From NCBI GenBank assembly GCA_964035545.1, contig OZ037765.1, positions 17,912,698 to 17,976,697 of the forward strand: 64,000 bases of DNA, written 5' to 3'. Both the position numbers and the translations under genes were made by a program. The stretch is from Bugula neritina. Its lineage: Eukaryota; Bryozoa; Gymnolaemata; Cheilostomatida; Bugulidae. Position 1 is the first letter of the stretch; each line of letters begins with the position of its first letter. The notes below the pieces were generated by a model that made no database searches, was not told where the DNA came from, and saw only the letters and a program-made list of their open reading frames with translations. Shown piece after piece: positions 13,301-24,993 of this stretch.

Positions 13301-16300
13301 AACTAAGTTCTAGTTCAATGGGTACATTTTATTGCAAGATTATTGTGGTGGTTTGTGAACAATCCAACAATACAAACTGAAAATCCTTGATATTCAAGAT
13401 GAGGTCACAGTACCCAACTATACAAAGCATGTAGTCATCATATGCTTAGGATATACTGTTACTGTTTGTAGTGATAAAACCAACAACTGGTCTAAATGAT
13501 GCAGTACTCAGCCTAAGCTACTTATACAAGGTAGAACAAACAAGAAGCTTAAGATAAAGCCTAAATGACGTCAGATGTGCTAAATTGAGTAAAATGGTTG
13601 CAATAATTCATCGGTTAGAATTTCCGTCTATCTTTTAAAAGATAAGCTGAGGTTATTGATAGCACTATATGCTTTTGCTGATCAAACAATTTTAGGAAAT
13701 AGTGAGCGATTCATTTGTGACATTAGTGTATGTTTTAGAAAAAGCTAGACAGTCACAGCAGATCAACAATGATCCATGACAGGCCAGCTGGAAGTCTGTA
13801 CAACATACTACATAGGCATAAGATACTCATACACAACTATCAGTATCAATTCTCAGAAATGGGTACAATTTAAGGCCTACATACCAAAATAACATATTCA
13901 AAAAGACGTAGCCTGTGCTCCGTTAGACTGGCTTGTGTATCATACTTCTTGGGGAATATCTGCAACAAAGATATAATGAGTTATCTTTAAACAATATAAA
14001 TTGTTTTCTGAAGAACAACTAAATATATATCTAGACACAGAACAATGGATGTTGATTTAAATATCACAGTGGAAATGACGCCATCAATTGTCACTAAGTC
14101 TTAACTTGCACAAATAAAATGTATAATGCCCCTAGTTTTCCTAAAATTCCATGCATTAATTGCGGGCCCTAAAGGGTTAACTGATATGAAAGGCTATGCC
14201 ATTATTGAACTGCAACACACAAACCCTAAAAATTATTTGTTCTTTTTTGGCAACTAAAAGAACTTTTCATGACAAATTGGAAGCCTAAAAACTAAATAGC
14301 TTGAATTAATATCTAAGACAGGATTACCACTTTAGGATATAATTTCTAACCACTTAATATCTTATATACTTGCATTTAATGACTACACTGCATGTGCACT
14401 CAATATTTGTGCAAAAATTAGTTTGAAGTTTAGGTTCCCAGTTATTAGACAGACAACTCCTCATTGCACCTACTAGTTCTAACTAGCTAGCATATTTCAT
14501 AGTCTAACTTCATGTCAAAATTCTAAAAAGTATCATCTGTAGTATCAACTTGTTTGGAGAACTCAAAGCTAAAAGATCGCAAAGCATTTACAGAAATTAT
14601 GGGAAAATAAATATTCCCAACTGTCAAGCTAGCTTAATTATCTAGGGACCGTCTTCTGGGACACAATAATACTGATCATCACAGCTATACCTCTATATTT
14701 CCAGCTTTGATAGCTTTGCATTTTGGAACAGAAGCCAAATATGACTACTCATAGCTACCAGCAAAATATAGCACCGTCTATACAGCAGAATGAATAGCTT
14801 GACCTTAACTGATAGTTCACTATGCTGTGCTTGTACTCCAGAATAATGCTTAAGGTAAAATATATAACTGTTACTTTTTGGCCTTGGCTGTAAACAAGTT
14901 TAATTTTCAACAATTATACAAACAGAAATACAATGTATTGAATAGCCAGTAACTTCATCAAATTGAGCAACAATAATTATGATCAACATGCATTTTCTTT
15001 CATAAACTGACATTCTCTGTGTAGCCTACTATTTGAAATTTGTCTTCATGAGTACTAGAGAGTAAGCCTAGGGCCACACTGTGCGTATTTTCGCATGCAA
15101 AAATTGAAATCACAAGTAGCAAAGGTGTCCACTGTGCGCGTTGAGAAAACTTTTCGCAAGTGCGAACCGTCTCTGTCGTCGTCACCTAATTGGCTGGTAG
15201 TGATTAAGCGAGCCCAATTTCGTTATTTTAGTGCTAAATTCCAGTAAATTGCGTTTTATTGAAAGCGGAGTGCGATTTAAAAATGAAAGCTTTATTTATC
15301 ACGCATCACTGACGCTACAGTGGACGCCTTTGCTACTTGTGGTTTCAATTTTCGCATGCGAAAATACGTACCGTGTGGCCCTAGGCTAAGAGTCTGGCAT
15401 TCCGAGTTAACATCAGGGTAGCTAACCAAGTCAACTACACTAAATTTTCTGAGTGATTAGGTGGATTTTATTCTTAAAGCATAAGTTTAAGGCATATCCA
15501 CTATGTTTCAACTGGTTTAGATTATACAGTCACACAAACATTGGGGAGTTAACGTCAACTCAGCCTTGATGCATAGCAATATGTGATTTGTTGGCTAATG
15601 AGATTACACAATTTAAAGACTTTACTTGAATCGTTGAAACTTCATTTATCTCCCCCAGCAAAAGTAATATAACGTAGAAAAATATTGGACGCCTATGACC
15701 AACTAATGGATTGTACATTGAAAATATGCCTAGAAAGTGATCACAAGACGAAATAGTCTTTTTGACTAACTGAAATTGCTAAATTATATGAATTGTAAAA
15801 TATCTTGGACTCCATAGAATATTTCTAACATAAAATATTTTTTACTTTACATATGTATTTACACGTTCAATTATTGCATTTATTAAATGGTATTACTCAA
15901 GTAGTACCACTTGAAATGAACTCAATTGCAGAATGAATGACATTGAAAACACTTGTTTTGAGTTGATTATATTTTAAAGTTGGATATTTCTGCCACTATA
16001 TTATACACTCATAGTCTCTCATACATTGTTGTTCCACTTACCCATAGACAGATAAATCTAAAAAAGGCACTGGTCCAAATTTGGCAAACCATCACTCCTT
16101 CTCCAAAAGAGAATGTTTTTGGGAACAGCTGAACAATTTTGAGCACTTTTACACCAAACAAGGCAGATAGAAATAGGATAAGCACTTGTTGCTGTATCTC
16201 TGTCAATATATACATATAAATAAATTATTGTGTTGTATAGATAGTGTAAAATGTGATATGCTTAGCAGCTCAGATTGTGGAAATTTTGTAAAATGTAAAC

Positions 16301-18316
16301 AATTAGATTATAATCAATTATATATCACAATATTTATAACATATATTGAAAATTGTCGATATGAGTCAATCACCACAGAACTTACAGAGACATGGCAGCT
16401 AAGAGCCATCAAAATATTAAAAAAAAACTATTTAAACATTTATGCAAATAAAAATTCATCATAAAGTTTTATAACTGTCAAAAAATAGTTGAAATTAACT
16501 AATTTAGTTAGTAACTTAATTTACTTACTCATTTCACCAATTAGGAAACTTACAACAAAGCTAACAGTTGCTGTAAGTAGCGCAGAGCAAAATAAATTTG
16601 GAAACCTGCCAATAAAATCAATATGGCAGAAGATGAACAGTACAGATATGACTTGGATTTGACCAAGAGCGGCTTCAATACCATACAAACCTAAAAGGAA
16701 ATACAAGCAAGGTTTACAGTTTGTAATTGCCAATATAACATTGTTTGTAGCTAAAAACTCCATGACTTATAACACCTTCTCACAAAATAGATTTGTTTCA
16801 TTTAATAACAAAATTTAAAACACAAAATATGATTACTCTAGTAAGATCACATAACAGGGCAGCTCAGATGCTAAAATGCAAATCTTAATAAATCATTCAT
16901 ATGTTCTACTAAAAACCTTAAGGACACCAGCCAAAGGACTACTTAAACCTGTGTGAGTTTAATTAACGTGGAAATAGGTCTGCAGTTTAACAGACTGTAG
17001 CCTGAGTAGCCTAAAACACCTTAGATTCCAGTCAAATCTATTAAGGTAGTAACTATGTTGATCTAAAACCAAACTCTAGGAAACACTGGCATCTCTATAA
17101 CATAGTCATACAACTACCCCAGACTAAACAAAACTTTCCGACAGCACATTGGCTTAACTAAATAGCTCTCTTCCAGTTCACAACAGTCTAATGACTTAAC
17201 AAAGATCCAAGATACATAAGTCTTATCGACCAAAACAAATTATTAGAAGTATGTAATACTGGAAAAAGAAATGTTCTGAATTACCATCATTAGATAAAAT
17301 ACAATTGGTAAGCTGTAAAAAGGGGACCATCCAGATATAGATACTTCCTTTCAGGTTCAATCTCATACAATGTTTGAAGCTGCCATTAAACATAGGTGAG
17401 CTTAATCCTGAGTAAAGTACAACAAGTAGAACACAACCTACAACCAAAAACTAATAAGTTATTGTGGCATCATTGAACACAAGAAAGCAGACAACTATCA
17501 AAATATAGAAAAGTTTGTCACGGTCTATGAATTTATGAAATTTAGTAAAAAATAGTTGAAAACTCAAAAAACTATCAAATTCAACATGTCTATAATTTTA
17601 GTACAGAAAAAGACATAACCACAAAATGCTATTTAAGAAAATAATTTTATGATGAAAAGTTGCGTCATAAGCCTTTTAGTTACCTTTGTGTGGTATTGTT
17701 TATTATTTATGGAGAGCAGCCATTGTCCTGCGATTAGTGGCATTGATCTAGCATGACAAGCATAGTAGGCTAGAAGATCAAACCTCAGCAGGACCATTTG
17801 CAATGTAAGGAGTATTCGAGTATAAGTTCTGCTATACAATATCAAAATCTCTTTGACAAAACTGTGATTCCAGCATGACTAGAGCCTGCCTATAAGCTCT
17901 TACCACCATGATTGTGTTTCAGAGGTTGCGGCTATAAACAAGAATGAGTTTGGATAAACACTTATACCGCATTTCCATTGAATACAGTTTTTAAACCAGT
18001 TTTTTACATTTAGAATGTCACCCGTTCTTTCTGAAATATTAGTAACTGAGAAATCAGACAAATGAGTCAACTAAAATGCTTCTACCGCAATATTTCCATC
18101 ATAAAACTATTCTCTATTGATTGTCATTTACTTGACTTAATTTTTGGAAATATTACCAGAAAAATAACCAATGGCAAACCTAAGTTCAAATAACAGATCT
18201 TGATTTGCTGTACATCTAAATCTGAATGAATTGTCCTAGCACTGACATAGAGAGCAGAAACACCAAGTAACAGTTGCTCTACAAGAATCATGATGCCCAG
18301 ATCTGTATGGTTGTGT
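1389..18316 (-). CDS. DOLK: dolichol kinase, 12 coding exons
   Basis: CTP-dependent kinase of the ER membrane that makes dolichyl phosphate, the lipid carrier for N-glycosylation, GPI anchors and O-mannosylation. Coding exons, high to low: 18157-18291 (ATG at 18291), 17684-17848, 17285-17450, 16529-16690, 16042-16199, 13885-13959, 10376-10564, 8654-8863, 8076-8238, 6197-6295, 3969-4049, 1389-1510 (stop). All phases join, giving about 574 aa (human 538). Diagnostic motifs in order: RKYFH in 8654-8863; FLDKQDAG then LTHIYLLLG in 8076-8238; GIGDSFASIVGS in 6197-6295; KKTVEGT in 3969-4049, the CTP-binding region; and HIDNLVLPLY near the C-terminus. The protein is hydrophobic throughout, as expected for a multi-pass protein. 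The ATG exon has a splice acceptor at 18317, so a further 5' exon probably exists; I did not find it. The acceptor of the second exon (17848) is the least certain boundary. The family call is firm. Confidence 0.93.
5680..5800 (-). repeat. degenerate tRNA-derived SINE head
   Basis: In a DOLK intron. The minus strand shows a box-A-like stretch (rc of 5765-5780, TGGTATAATGGTAAGC) and, about 30 nt on, a decayed box-B-like stretch (rc of 5734-5752, containing GCAGTTGGATTACC). The spacing fits a tRNA-derived promoter. Boundaries and family are not determined. Overlapping ORFs on both strands look incidental. Confidence 0.3.
7491..7510. repeat. (AT)n microsatellite
   Basis: Short perfect AT dinucleotide run in a DOLK intron, followed by TTATTATTATTG. 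Nothing else is seen in the surrounding few hundred bases. Confidence 0.8.
11449..11484. repeat. perfect palindrome with hAT-like termini
   Basis: Two 15-bp arms (11449-11463 and 11470-11484) are exact reverse complements around a 6-base spacer. The core CAGGGGTTCTCA resembles the terminal inverted repeat of many hAT transposons, here facing its own complement with almost no interior. It sits in a DOLK intron. No 8-bp target duplication is visible next to it. Confidence 0.75.
15066..15386. mobile_element. MITE, PIF/Harbinger-like (TAA target duplication)
   Basis: Terminal inverted repeats of about 70 bp open with GCCTAGGGCCACAC and close with GTGTGGCCCTAGGC, flanked on both sides by TAA (15063-15065 and 15387-15389). 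The arms stay similar past an internal TTTCGCATGC block. The 321-bp element has no coding capacity. A 3-bp TWA duplication is typical of PIF/Harbinger elements, so the superfamily is inferred from that alone. It lies inside a DOLK intron. Confidence 0.75.
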
Positions 18317-18686
18317 CTACAAATAGAAAGAAAAAACTTTTATTAGGCAGAGTGCACAATAGGCATATTTTTATTGGAAAATTGATAATATTTTAACAAA
18401 TATATGCATGATTGTATATTCTTCTACACATATGTTCTACATGCTTGATCCGAAAAATAAAAAGAATTAAAATAATTTAACAATTGAAGCTAAATGTTAC
18501 AAGTAATAGTTTGCAACTTAAATTTTACAATTATTGAAGAAACACCAGTCTAATAAAAAAATATATTTAGATACTCATGGAAAATTGAATGAAGTGTAAG
18601 GAAATTTTGCTCTCTACATTCCTTTTTAAGAAAACAAACCTTGATAATGGTATTGATTTAGTCTTGAGCTGACAAGTAATATGTAA

Positions 18687-19118
18687 TAGACCCTTTTTAG
18701 AGGTCCCATTATCCCCTTTACAATTAAGAGTTGTGTCCTCCCAAAGTTAATAGGTTGAACGTTTGTATAAAGAGCAAACTCATTAAAAATTTGAAGTTTG
18801 GCTGCTATTTAAAATACTAATTATGCCATAAAATTGTTTTTTTCAAGAGATAGATATTTTTGTATAAGCACACATATTAGCAGTTCAGAAAAAAATCTAA
18901 AAATATTAATTCTTTATGAAAAAATTTGAAGAAAAGAAACTTGAAAGTATTTTTTGTGGTTTTGGTTACTGAGCAATGCTGAAGTGGCACTTCAGCATTG
19001 TTCAGCAACCAAAACCGCAAAAATGTGTCCAGGTTTATTTTTGTTCAACAATTTTCATTTTGGGAGGACACAATTTTTACTTGTAAGGGGGATATTGGAG
19101 ACATCTGAAAAAGGTCTA
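18687..19118. mobile_element. fold-back MITE with central hairpin
   Basis: The outer arms (about 18687-18747 and 19058-19118) are imperfect reverse complements sharing the GGGAGGACACAA block and a TAGACC/GGTCTA end. The TA at each end may be a target duplication, as in Tc1/mariner MITEs. A second, tighter inverted repeat sits at the centre (about 18952-19021) with TGCTGAAGTG facing CACTTCAGCA. It has no coding capacity. It lies just upstream of the most 5' DOLK exon found, so it may fall in that gene's 5' region. Confidence 0.7.
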
Positions 19119-20160
19119 TAAAATGTTTCAAGTATCTATACATTTTTATGTTAGAGCATTAAAAACACCGATAGCGAGTAAAATTTTTTCTCTTGGGTTT
19201 CATGAAAATTGATTTTAATTTTGTCCATAAGAATGTCAGTACTTCTATTTTCAGACCTTTTCGCTTGCTGTGAGACTTTGCAAGACTTTAGGCTATGAAA
19301 GAGATTAAGACTCGACTTGGAATCAATCTTGAAAAGAATCCTTCCGGAAAGTGAAATAGACTCTAAAGTCTTCTTAAGTTATAGCACACCATGATCGCAA
19401 GCTGAAAATAATAGTACATCACATGTTGGAATTGCAACCTAATGTGTAAACATACTGATGCTACTTTAGAAGAAGATGCGCAGGCAATGGCTTAGGCTTG
19501 CAGTAAATTAAACCAAACTTTGATAAAAAAGGCCTTGCTCCTATGTCCCCGACACTCAACTTATAAGTACCAGTTATCCCAATAGCAGACCTGAACAGCA
19601 TTTAATCTAATCGTTTAGAACACTTTTACAAAAATTTCAGAGTTTGACTACATACATAAAATTGAGACTGAGTTAGAGTTCCAAAATTAAAAATATTTCA
19701 TGTGCTTAAAATGTTTAAATCATAAACTGAATCACTGCATGAAGAAATCCTGGCAGCAGCCAGTTTTGTGTCTATAGTTTCCTAGATAAAGAAAAATGTT
19801 ACATAATGTACTCCACCTATGATCAACTTGTATTCATGCAAAAAGTGCCGAACAACGACTTGCAACAGCATAAGCTGCTAACTTGTTTATGATGTAATTT
19901 GACCAATCAAATAACCAGAGTAGTCAAATCGAGCACACTAAATGATTAATGTGCTCTATATCCTATCAGCAGCCACTACAGCATTACTCAATAAGCGGAT
20001 AAGAGCATTATAGTGATTTATAACTACCGCCACCCATCCCGGACCACGGCAGACCAGGTGAGAAATAATAGTGATTTATAAATTAAATATAATAATTCAA
20101 CAATAAAAAAACCTACGCAAGTTTATAGTCGCTATCTCTGTGAGAAACCCCTGATGGAAA
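19119..20160. other. non-coding stretch, nothing recognised
   Basis: Between the fold-back element and the SINE. No long ORF and no repeat structure is seen. An unfound 5' exon of DOLK could lie here. Confidence 0.4.
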
Positions 20161-20174
20161 AAGTTTTTGTTAAA

Positions 20175-20335
20175 TTGGGCTAAGGACTTATTTAGATGAG
20201 GCACAGGAGAAATTATGACTGGATGCTCTTCCATACATCACCAATGGCCTTTGTCTGGACTCGAACCCATGACCTCATGTTTATTAGGGCAAATGCTTTA
20301 ACTCCTAGACCAATAGCGAATATAAAATTGAATAT
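20175..20335 (-). repeat. tRNA-derived SINE
   Basis: Read on the minus strand it opens with a tRNA-like head: a box A around GGTCTAGGAGTTAAAGC (about 20300-20316) and a perfect box B GGTTCGAGTCC (20257-20267). A non-tRNA body follows that includes GGAAGAGCATCCAGTCATAA. Bodies with a similar GGAAGGGCATCC motif occur in several animal SINE families. The head has no intact acceptor stem, so it is not a functional tRNA gene. The outer ends are approximate. Confidence 0.6.
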
Positions 20336-20399
20336 GTATAACTTAAACCATAAGTATAACTATATGGCTGAGTATGAGGCCTCACAAGTATGAGGCTGA

Positions 20400-20760
20400 G
20401 TGTAACTATTAGTGTCAATATGGCATACACCTACGGAATGTCTATTTATATTATTATAACTTAAAACTATAATTTCACCGAGTTATTTGTGAGACTTATG
20501 AGTATCAGTATTACTATTAGTATTACTATTAGCTATATCTATAACATTGGACTTACTCATTAAGTTCAATGCTATGACATTAACTAAGTATTACTATTAC
20601 AGTTTAAGTTAGTTTTACTCATTACTGGTAACTAATTTTAACTTAGTTTTTATTTCTAGTTGAACTTTTACTTCAATTTTAGTGATTAGTCATTACATTA
20701 TAATTTTTTCTTTAGTAAGTTACTAAATAAACAACAACGGAGTAAGCTTAGAACTAAATA
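20400..20760. repeat. degenerate trinucleotide repeat (TTA/ACT type)
   Basis: Runs of AGT, ATT and ACT triplets, for example repeated GTATTACTATTA around 20506-20530, decaying into AT-rich sequence. It abuts the left target duplication of the LTR element. A comparable GAT/ATC-type tract abuts the right side. Confidence 0.6.
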
Positions 20761-20783
20761 ATCAAGTTTGAGCGCACTATGAT

Positions 20784-20979
20784 TGTTATATGGTCATTCG
20801 TGTGGTATTGTATTAATTGCAAAATTACTCAGATTTTAAATAAGCAATCAAATATATTTCCACTGAACTAAAATCCTCACACATGAGTTCAACTAGCATA
20901 TCCCTACGCATGCCCAGAAACATATTATATATAATCTCTAAAACTAGAAATATAATATAGCCTCGATGTAAACACAACA
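20784..20979 (-). repeat. 3' LTR of the Ty3/gypsy element
   Basis: Near-copy of 24994-25193, and slightly shorter because of small indels. It begins TGTTGTG and ends ATAACA on the minus strand, with the ATGAT duplication immediately outside at 20779-20783. Confidence 0.88.
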
Positions 20980-21009
20980 TCTCTCCAGGACTATTAAAGA
21001 AAAATAAAA

Positions 21010-21115
21010 CATATGTAAACAACATATTACACAAGTACTTATTAATGTAAACAACATATTACATGAGTATTTAAAATTAACAAGTAATGTAAACAACATA
21101 TTACATGAGTATTTA
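21010..21115 (-). repeat. short tandem repeat inside the element's 3' region
   Basis: Three degenerate copies of a unit containing GTAAACAACATATTACA begin near 21015, 21047 and 21089. They lie between the end of the integrase remnant and the 3' LTR. The motif also resembles the LTR edge GTAAACACAACA. Confidence 0.65.
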
Positions 21116-22711
21116 CAATGAACAAAGAACACAGGTCACATGTACCCAGAATTTAATGTAATGGTAATCTTGATATCGTATTGGCATTCTCCGCTCGAGG
21201 ACTTGAACACTATGACCAGGGGAACTAGAACTAGAACTGAGACCAGGAGAACCAGACACAGAACTCGGGGCAACAGGAGCATCAGGAGCTACGGGAATAG
21301 CACATGAAGATACAAGCGGATCAGCAACTATAGGACCAGGGTCAGGCTCTACAACCTTACGAGCAACACAGATATGGCGCCTAACTACATTACCAATAAG
21401 ACCAACGCAAGTCATATCTGTACCCTGAACATCCACGACTCTGTATGGCTCTGGGTGATACATAGTATCCAGCTAACTTCTAGTTTCACGTTTCAACAGC
21501 ACAGAATCACCTCGGCCTATAGAACTATCTTTATAACCAACATCTGTTTGATCTTTCATCTTCTGCTTATACAAAGCATCACTGTCTCCTGCCTCCTCAG
21601 CAGTCTTAGCAACCTCATTAGAGAGCATAGGTAGTTTGATACGTATCTCACGACCGAACATCATAGCATAGGGTGTCATACCTGTAGCCGCATGGAGTGT
21701 AGACTTGTAAGCAATAACAAATTCCAACAGAGCTTGCTTCAAGTTCCTACCTTTAGAATTTGCAATCCTCAACATCTTGAGAACACTTTCATTAGTTCTC
21801 TCCACTTGACCATTAGCCTGGGGCCACAATGGAGTTGTAGATAGCGACTTGACACCACACTCTGCAAGATAACTCTGGAATTCACTGGAAACCAACTGGG
21901 GACCATTATCTGACCTCAAGATCTCTGGGTAACCATACCGAGCTAAAACATGTTCAAGAAACGAAGCAACCTTGCCTGTCTTAGTGTTACTTAAAAAGCC
22001 AGCCTCGAAGAGGTTACTATAGTAATCTATGATAATGATTATAGAACGAAAGGGACCAAATAAATCAACACTAAAGAACTTCTAAGGACCGTCTGCTAGC
22101 TTAGTGGGAGTGATAGGAGTAGGAAGAACACTAGAACCAACTAACTGACATGACAAGCACTGCCTGGGCCACCAAACCTTGAGCCTAAGTCTACTCTTGG
22201 TCTTTGCGATACCTTGATGTCCTTCATGAGCAAGAGGTAAAACCCTGGACCTTAGACTCCGTAGAACAAATATTCGTTCACCTCTGAGAACTACACCGTT
22301 ACAACTACTCATTTTATTTTTCAATGACCTAATCACAGCAGATACATTTTTCCAATCAATTGACTGGATAACTTTGTGCATAGCCTGAGTCTCCTCACAA
22401 GACTGGGCTGCATTCTGAATCTCTGACCAGCCCATAGCACATGGGACCGCCATGCTAGCAACTGTACATATGTACGAGTCATCAGTCAAAGGTTCCACAA
22501 CATCATCCTTAGAAACACTCAACCGAGATAAAGAATCAGCAATGTTACTGCAACCTGGCTTATACTCTAAAGCAAAACCAAAGGCCTGGAGTCTTAGACT
22601 CCATCTCTCTAACCTAGGCTTACTAAATATACCCACTAGAGGCTTGTGGTCCGTAACTAACCGAAACTTTGTACCCAGTAAGTACATCTTGAAGTGTTCA
22701 CAGGCCCACAT
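21113..22711 (-). pseudogene. RNase H and integrase remnants of the Ty3/gypsy pol
   Basis: Three broken reading frames. Segment 22082-22711 shows an RNase H end with TDHKPL and ADSLSRL, then the start of the integrase zinc region (HEGHQG) and WWPR. Segment 21473-21919 carries the integrase core with RSDNGPQ and PQANGQVERTN, and a YAMMFGRE stretch of the kind found in gypsy elements. Segment 21113-21463 holds the basic C-terminal part followed by a low-complexity Pro/Ser/Ala tail. Frames change between the segments, so no functional polyprotein is encoded. Confidence 0.85.
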
Positions 22712-22841
22712 GAGACCTAGTGCCTCACGCTCTATCTATGAATATCTGGACTCCACATCAGATAGCCGCCTATGTCCATAAGCAACTACTCTTGGCACAT
22801 CCTCTTGAATCTGATAAAGAACACAGCCTAAACCTACAGGG

Positions 22842-24946
22842 CTAGTATAGGCAATCACAGTAGTAGATGCATCTTTTATCATAGTAAGCTAAAGTTTGAG
22901 TCGACCCCATCAGAGACTTGACCTGCTGAAAAGACTTCTGATGTATATCCGTCCACTCAAAAGTAGCTTTATGCTTGGTGAGGTCCCACAAAGGAGCTGC
23001 CACTGTGGCTAACCCTTTGACATACCTACCAATGAACTGCACTAGACCTAGGAACCCCTTGAGCTCAAATACCGTCTCTGGTTGTCTAGCACCAAGAATT
23101 GACTCAACCTGCGCGGGATCTGGAGATGCCATCACTAGACAAAATATGACCCAAGAAGCTTGATAGAACCCAAACCAAAGCAACATTTGACAGGATTTAG
23201 AGTTAAGTAACACTCTGACAAGCAAGCCATCACTTGCATTAGCCTATTTCTGTGCTCTTCAGAATCCTTACCAAACACAACTATGTCATTAGCCATATTT
23301 AAGACACTACTAAGACTATTGAGGGTTTTCTGAATTGTGTACTAGAATACTTCAGAAGCAGCTGACACTCCCATTCCAAGCCTCTTTTTACGAAATAGAC
23401 CTCCATGGCTAGCAAAAGTAGTAATGTCTCTAGAACTTGACTCCAGCTCACACTGAAAGAAACCCTGACGCAATCTTAGCTTAGAAAATACCTGAGCACC
23501 ATTCAACTCTACAAGCATCTCTTGAACGGTAGGGACTGGATATCTTTCTCTGATGATAGCAGTATTGGCTCTACGCATGTCAACACAAAGGCGAACCTCA
23601 TTACCTTCTTCAGGAACTACAACTAAAGGACTAACCCACGTAGAAGCTACACCCTGGACTGGCTCAATAATAGCCTCCTCAACTAAATGATTCAAAGCTT
23701 TCTCAACCCTACTGCGATAGCTAAATGACAACCGTCTAACTGGTTGGGCAACTGGTTTGCACTCGGGATCTATATGCAACTTAACCTGTACATCTTTCAC
23801 CTTACCCACACCGCGGAAACATTCTTGGTACTGTGCCTTTACATAACTATCTAACTCAGAAGTAGGTGAGTTAACAGTAATTTCTGCACAAAATTGACTC
23901 AACAATGGTAAAGGAGTTGATTGATCTAACGCATACAAACTCTTAGTAGCAGGTTGCAATACTATGTCATTACTCAACAGTTCATATGTATGTTTGTCAA
24001 TAACATTATCTACAGCACCTGAGTCTATTAGAAAAGTCACTCTCTTACCACCAAGTGCAGCCTGACACTTGGGAGTCTTGTAGCTGTTCTCATTTCTAGC
24101 TGCAAACTGATTACTGAGACTGTCACCAGTCGTTAGAGTTACAACTGGCCCCACGGGAGTGCGCTGTACAGTGTTAGTTGTAGATTTAGAGGTAGTCTTA
24201 CTACGCCAGTACTTGGATCCGGCATAATGTCCAGTCTTCTTGCAGTTTCTGCAGGTCTTGCTTAAGGCGGGGCAACTCTCATTACTAGATTTATGTCCAG
24301 CCTTAAAACATCTGAAACAGATTATGTCCCTAGTAAAAGTAGTATGAGTCTTCATATTATTGTTAGTTGTGGTCATCTTTCTGTTCTGAGAATTTGTTAC
24401 TCTAGCAACAACATTATTAGCAGCAGTCGGTGTGGCAGTAATCATCTTCCCTTCTAGTAGTTGAACTGTAACTGCTACTTCCATAGCTTCAGCTAGTGTG
24501 GTAATGTCAGCCTTCTCAACTAACTTCCTAATAAGAGTTGGATAGTTTACTCCAGCAATAAATTGTTCTAACAAATTATCCTCTAACAGATTACCAAACT
24601 TACAGTCTCTGGCTGCTTTTCGAATCCGGATTTGAAAGTCTACTATGCTTTCACCTTCCTTCCTAGAGATAAATCTGAACTGAGTTCGTTCCAAGCGCTG
24701 ATTAGTGGTTTTGCTATAGTGTGGGATTAACAGTTCGCGTAAATCAGCAAAAGCAACATCCTTAGGTATTTCAGTATACACCAAATCTCTAATTGTCTGA
24801 TACTGTGTTGCTGATAATCCCATAAGTAGAATAGGCACCCTATCGCCATCTGTAGTCTTGGTAACCAGAAAATAACAGTCTAATCTCTCCAAATAAGACT
24901 CAACTTCTGTACCCTCGCCAAAACTAGGAATAGCTATGCTTGCAGC
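22842..24946 (-). pseudogene. gag, protease and reverse transcriptase remnants
   Basis: The longest frame runs from about 24946 to 23342. It has a capsid-like N-terminal region, a first zinc knuckle (CFRCFKAGH...C) and a second knuckle (CRNCKKTGHYAGS) lacking its last cysteine. A protease motif LIDSGA follows, then RT with RLCVDMR and FSKLxLRQGF. The aspartate expected in the SKLDL motif is arginine (codon near 23475), and the later YxDD-type site reads MAND (about 23283-23296). An in-frame stop lies near 23342, and stops with a frame change lie near 23160. Segment 22842-23225 continues the RT connection region in another frame. The polymerase is therefore dead on at least two grounds. Confidence 0.85.
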
Positions 24947-24993
24947 CATAATAGATACTATCAGAACATAGGTTAACACTTACTCGTCGCCAA

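Noticed and set aside
20257-20330. tRNA gene candidate
   Set aside because: The box A and box B motifs are good, but no paired acceptor stem is visible and a SINE body follows.
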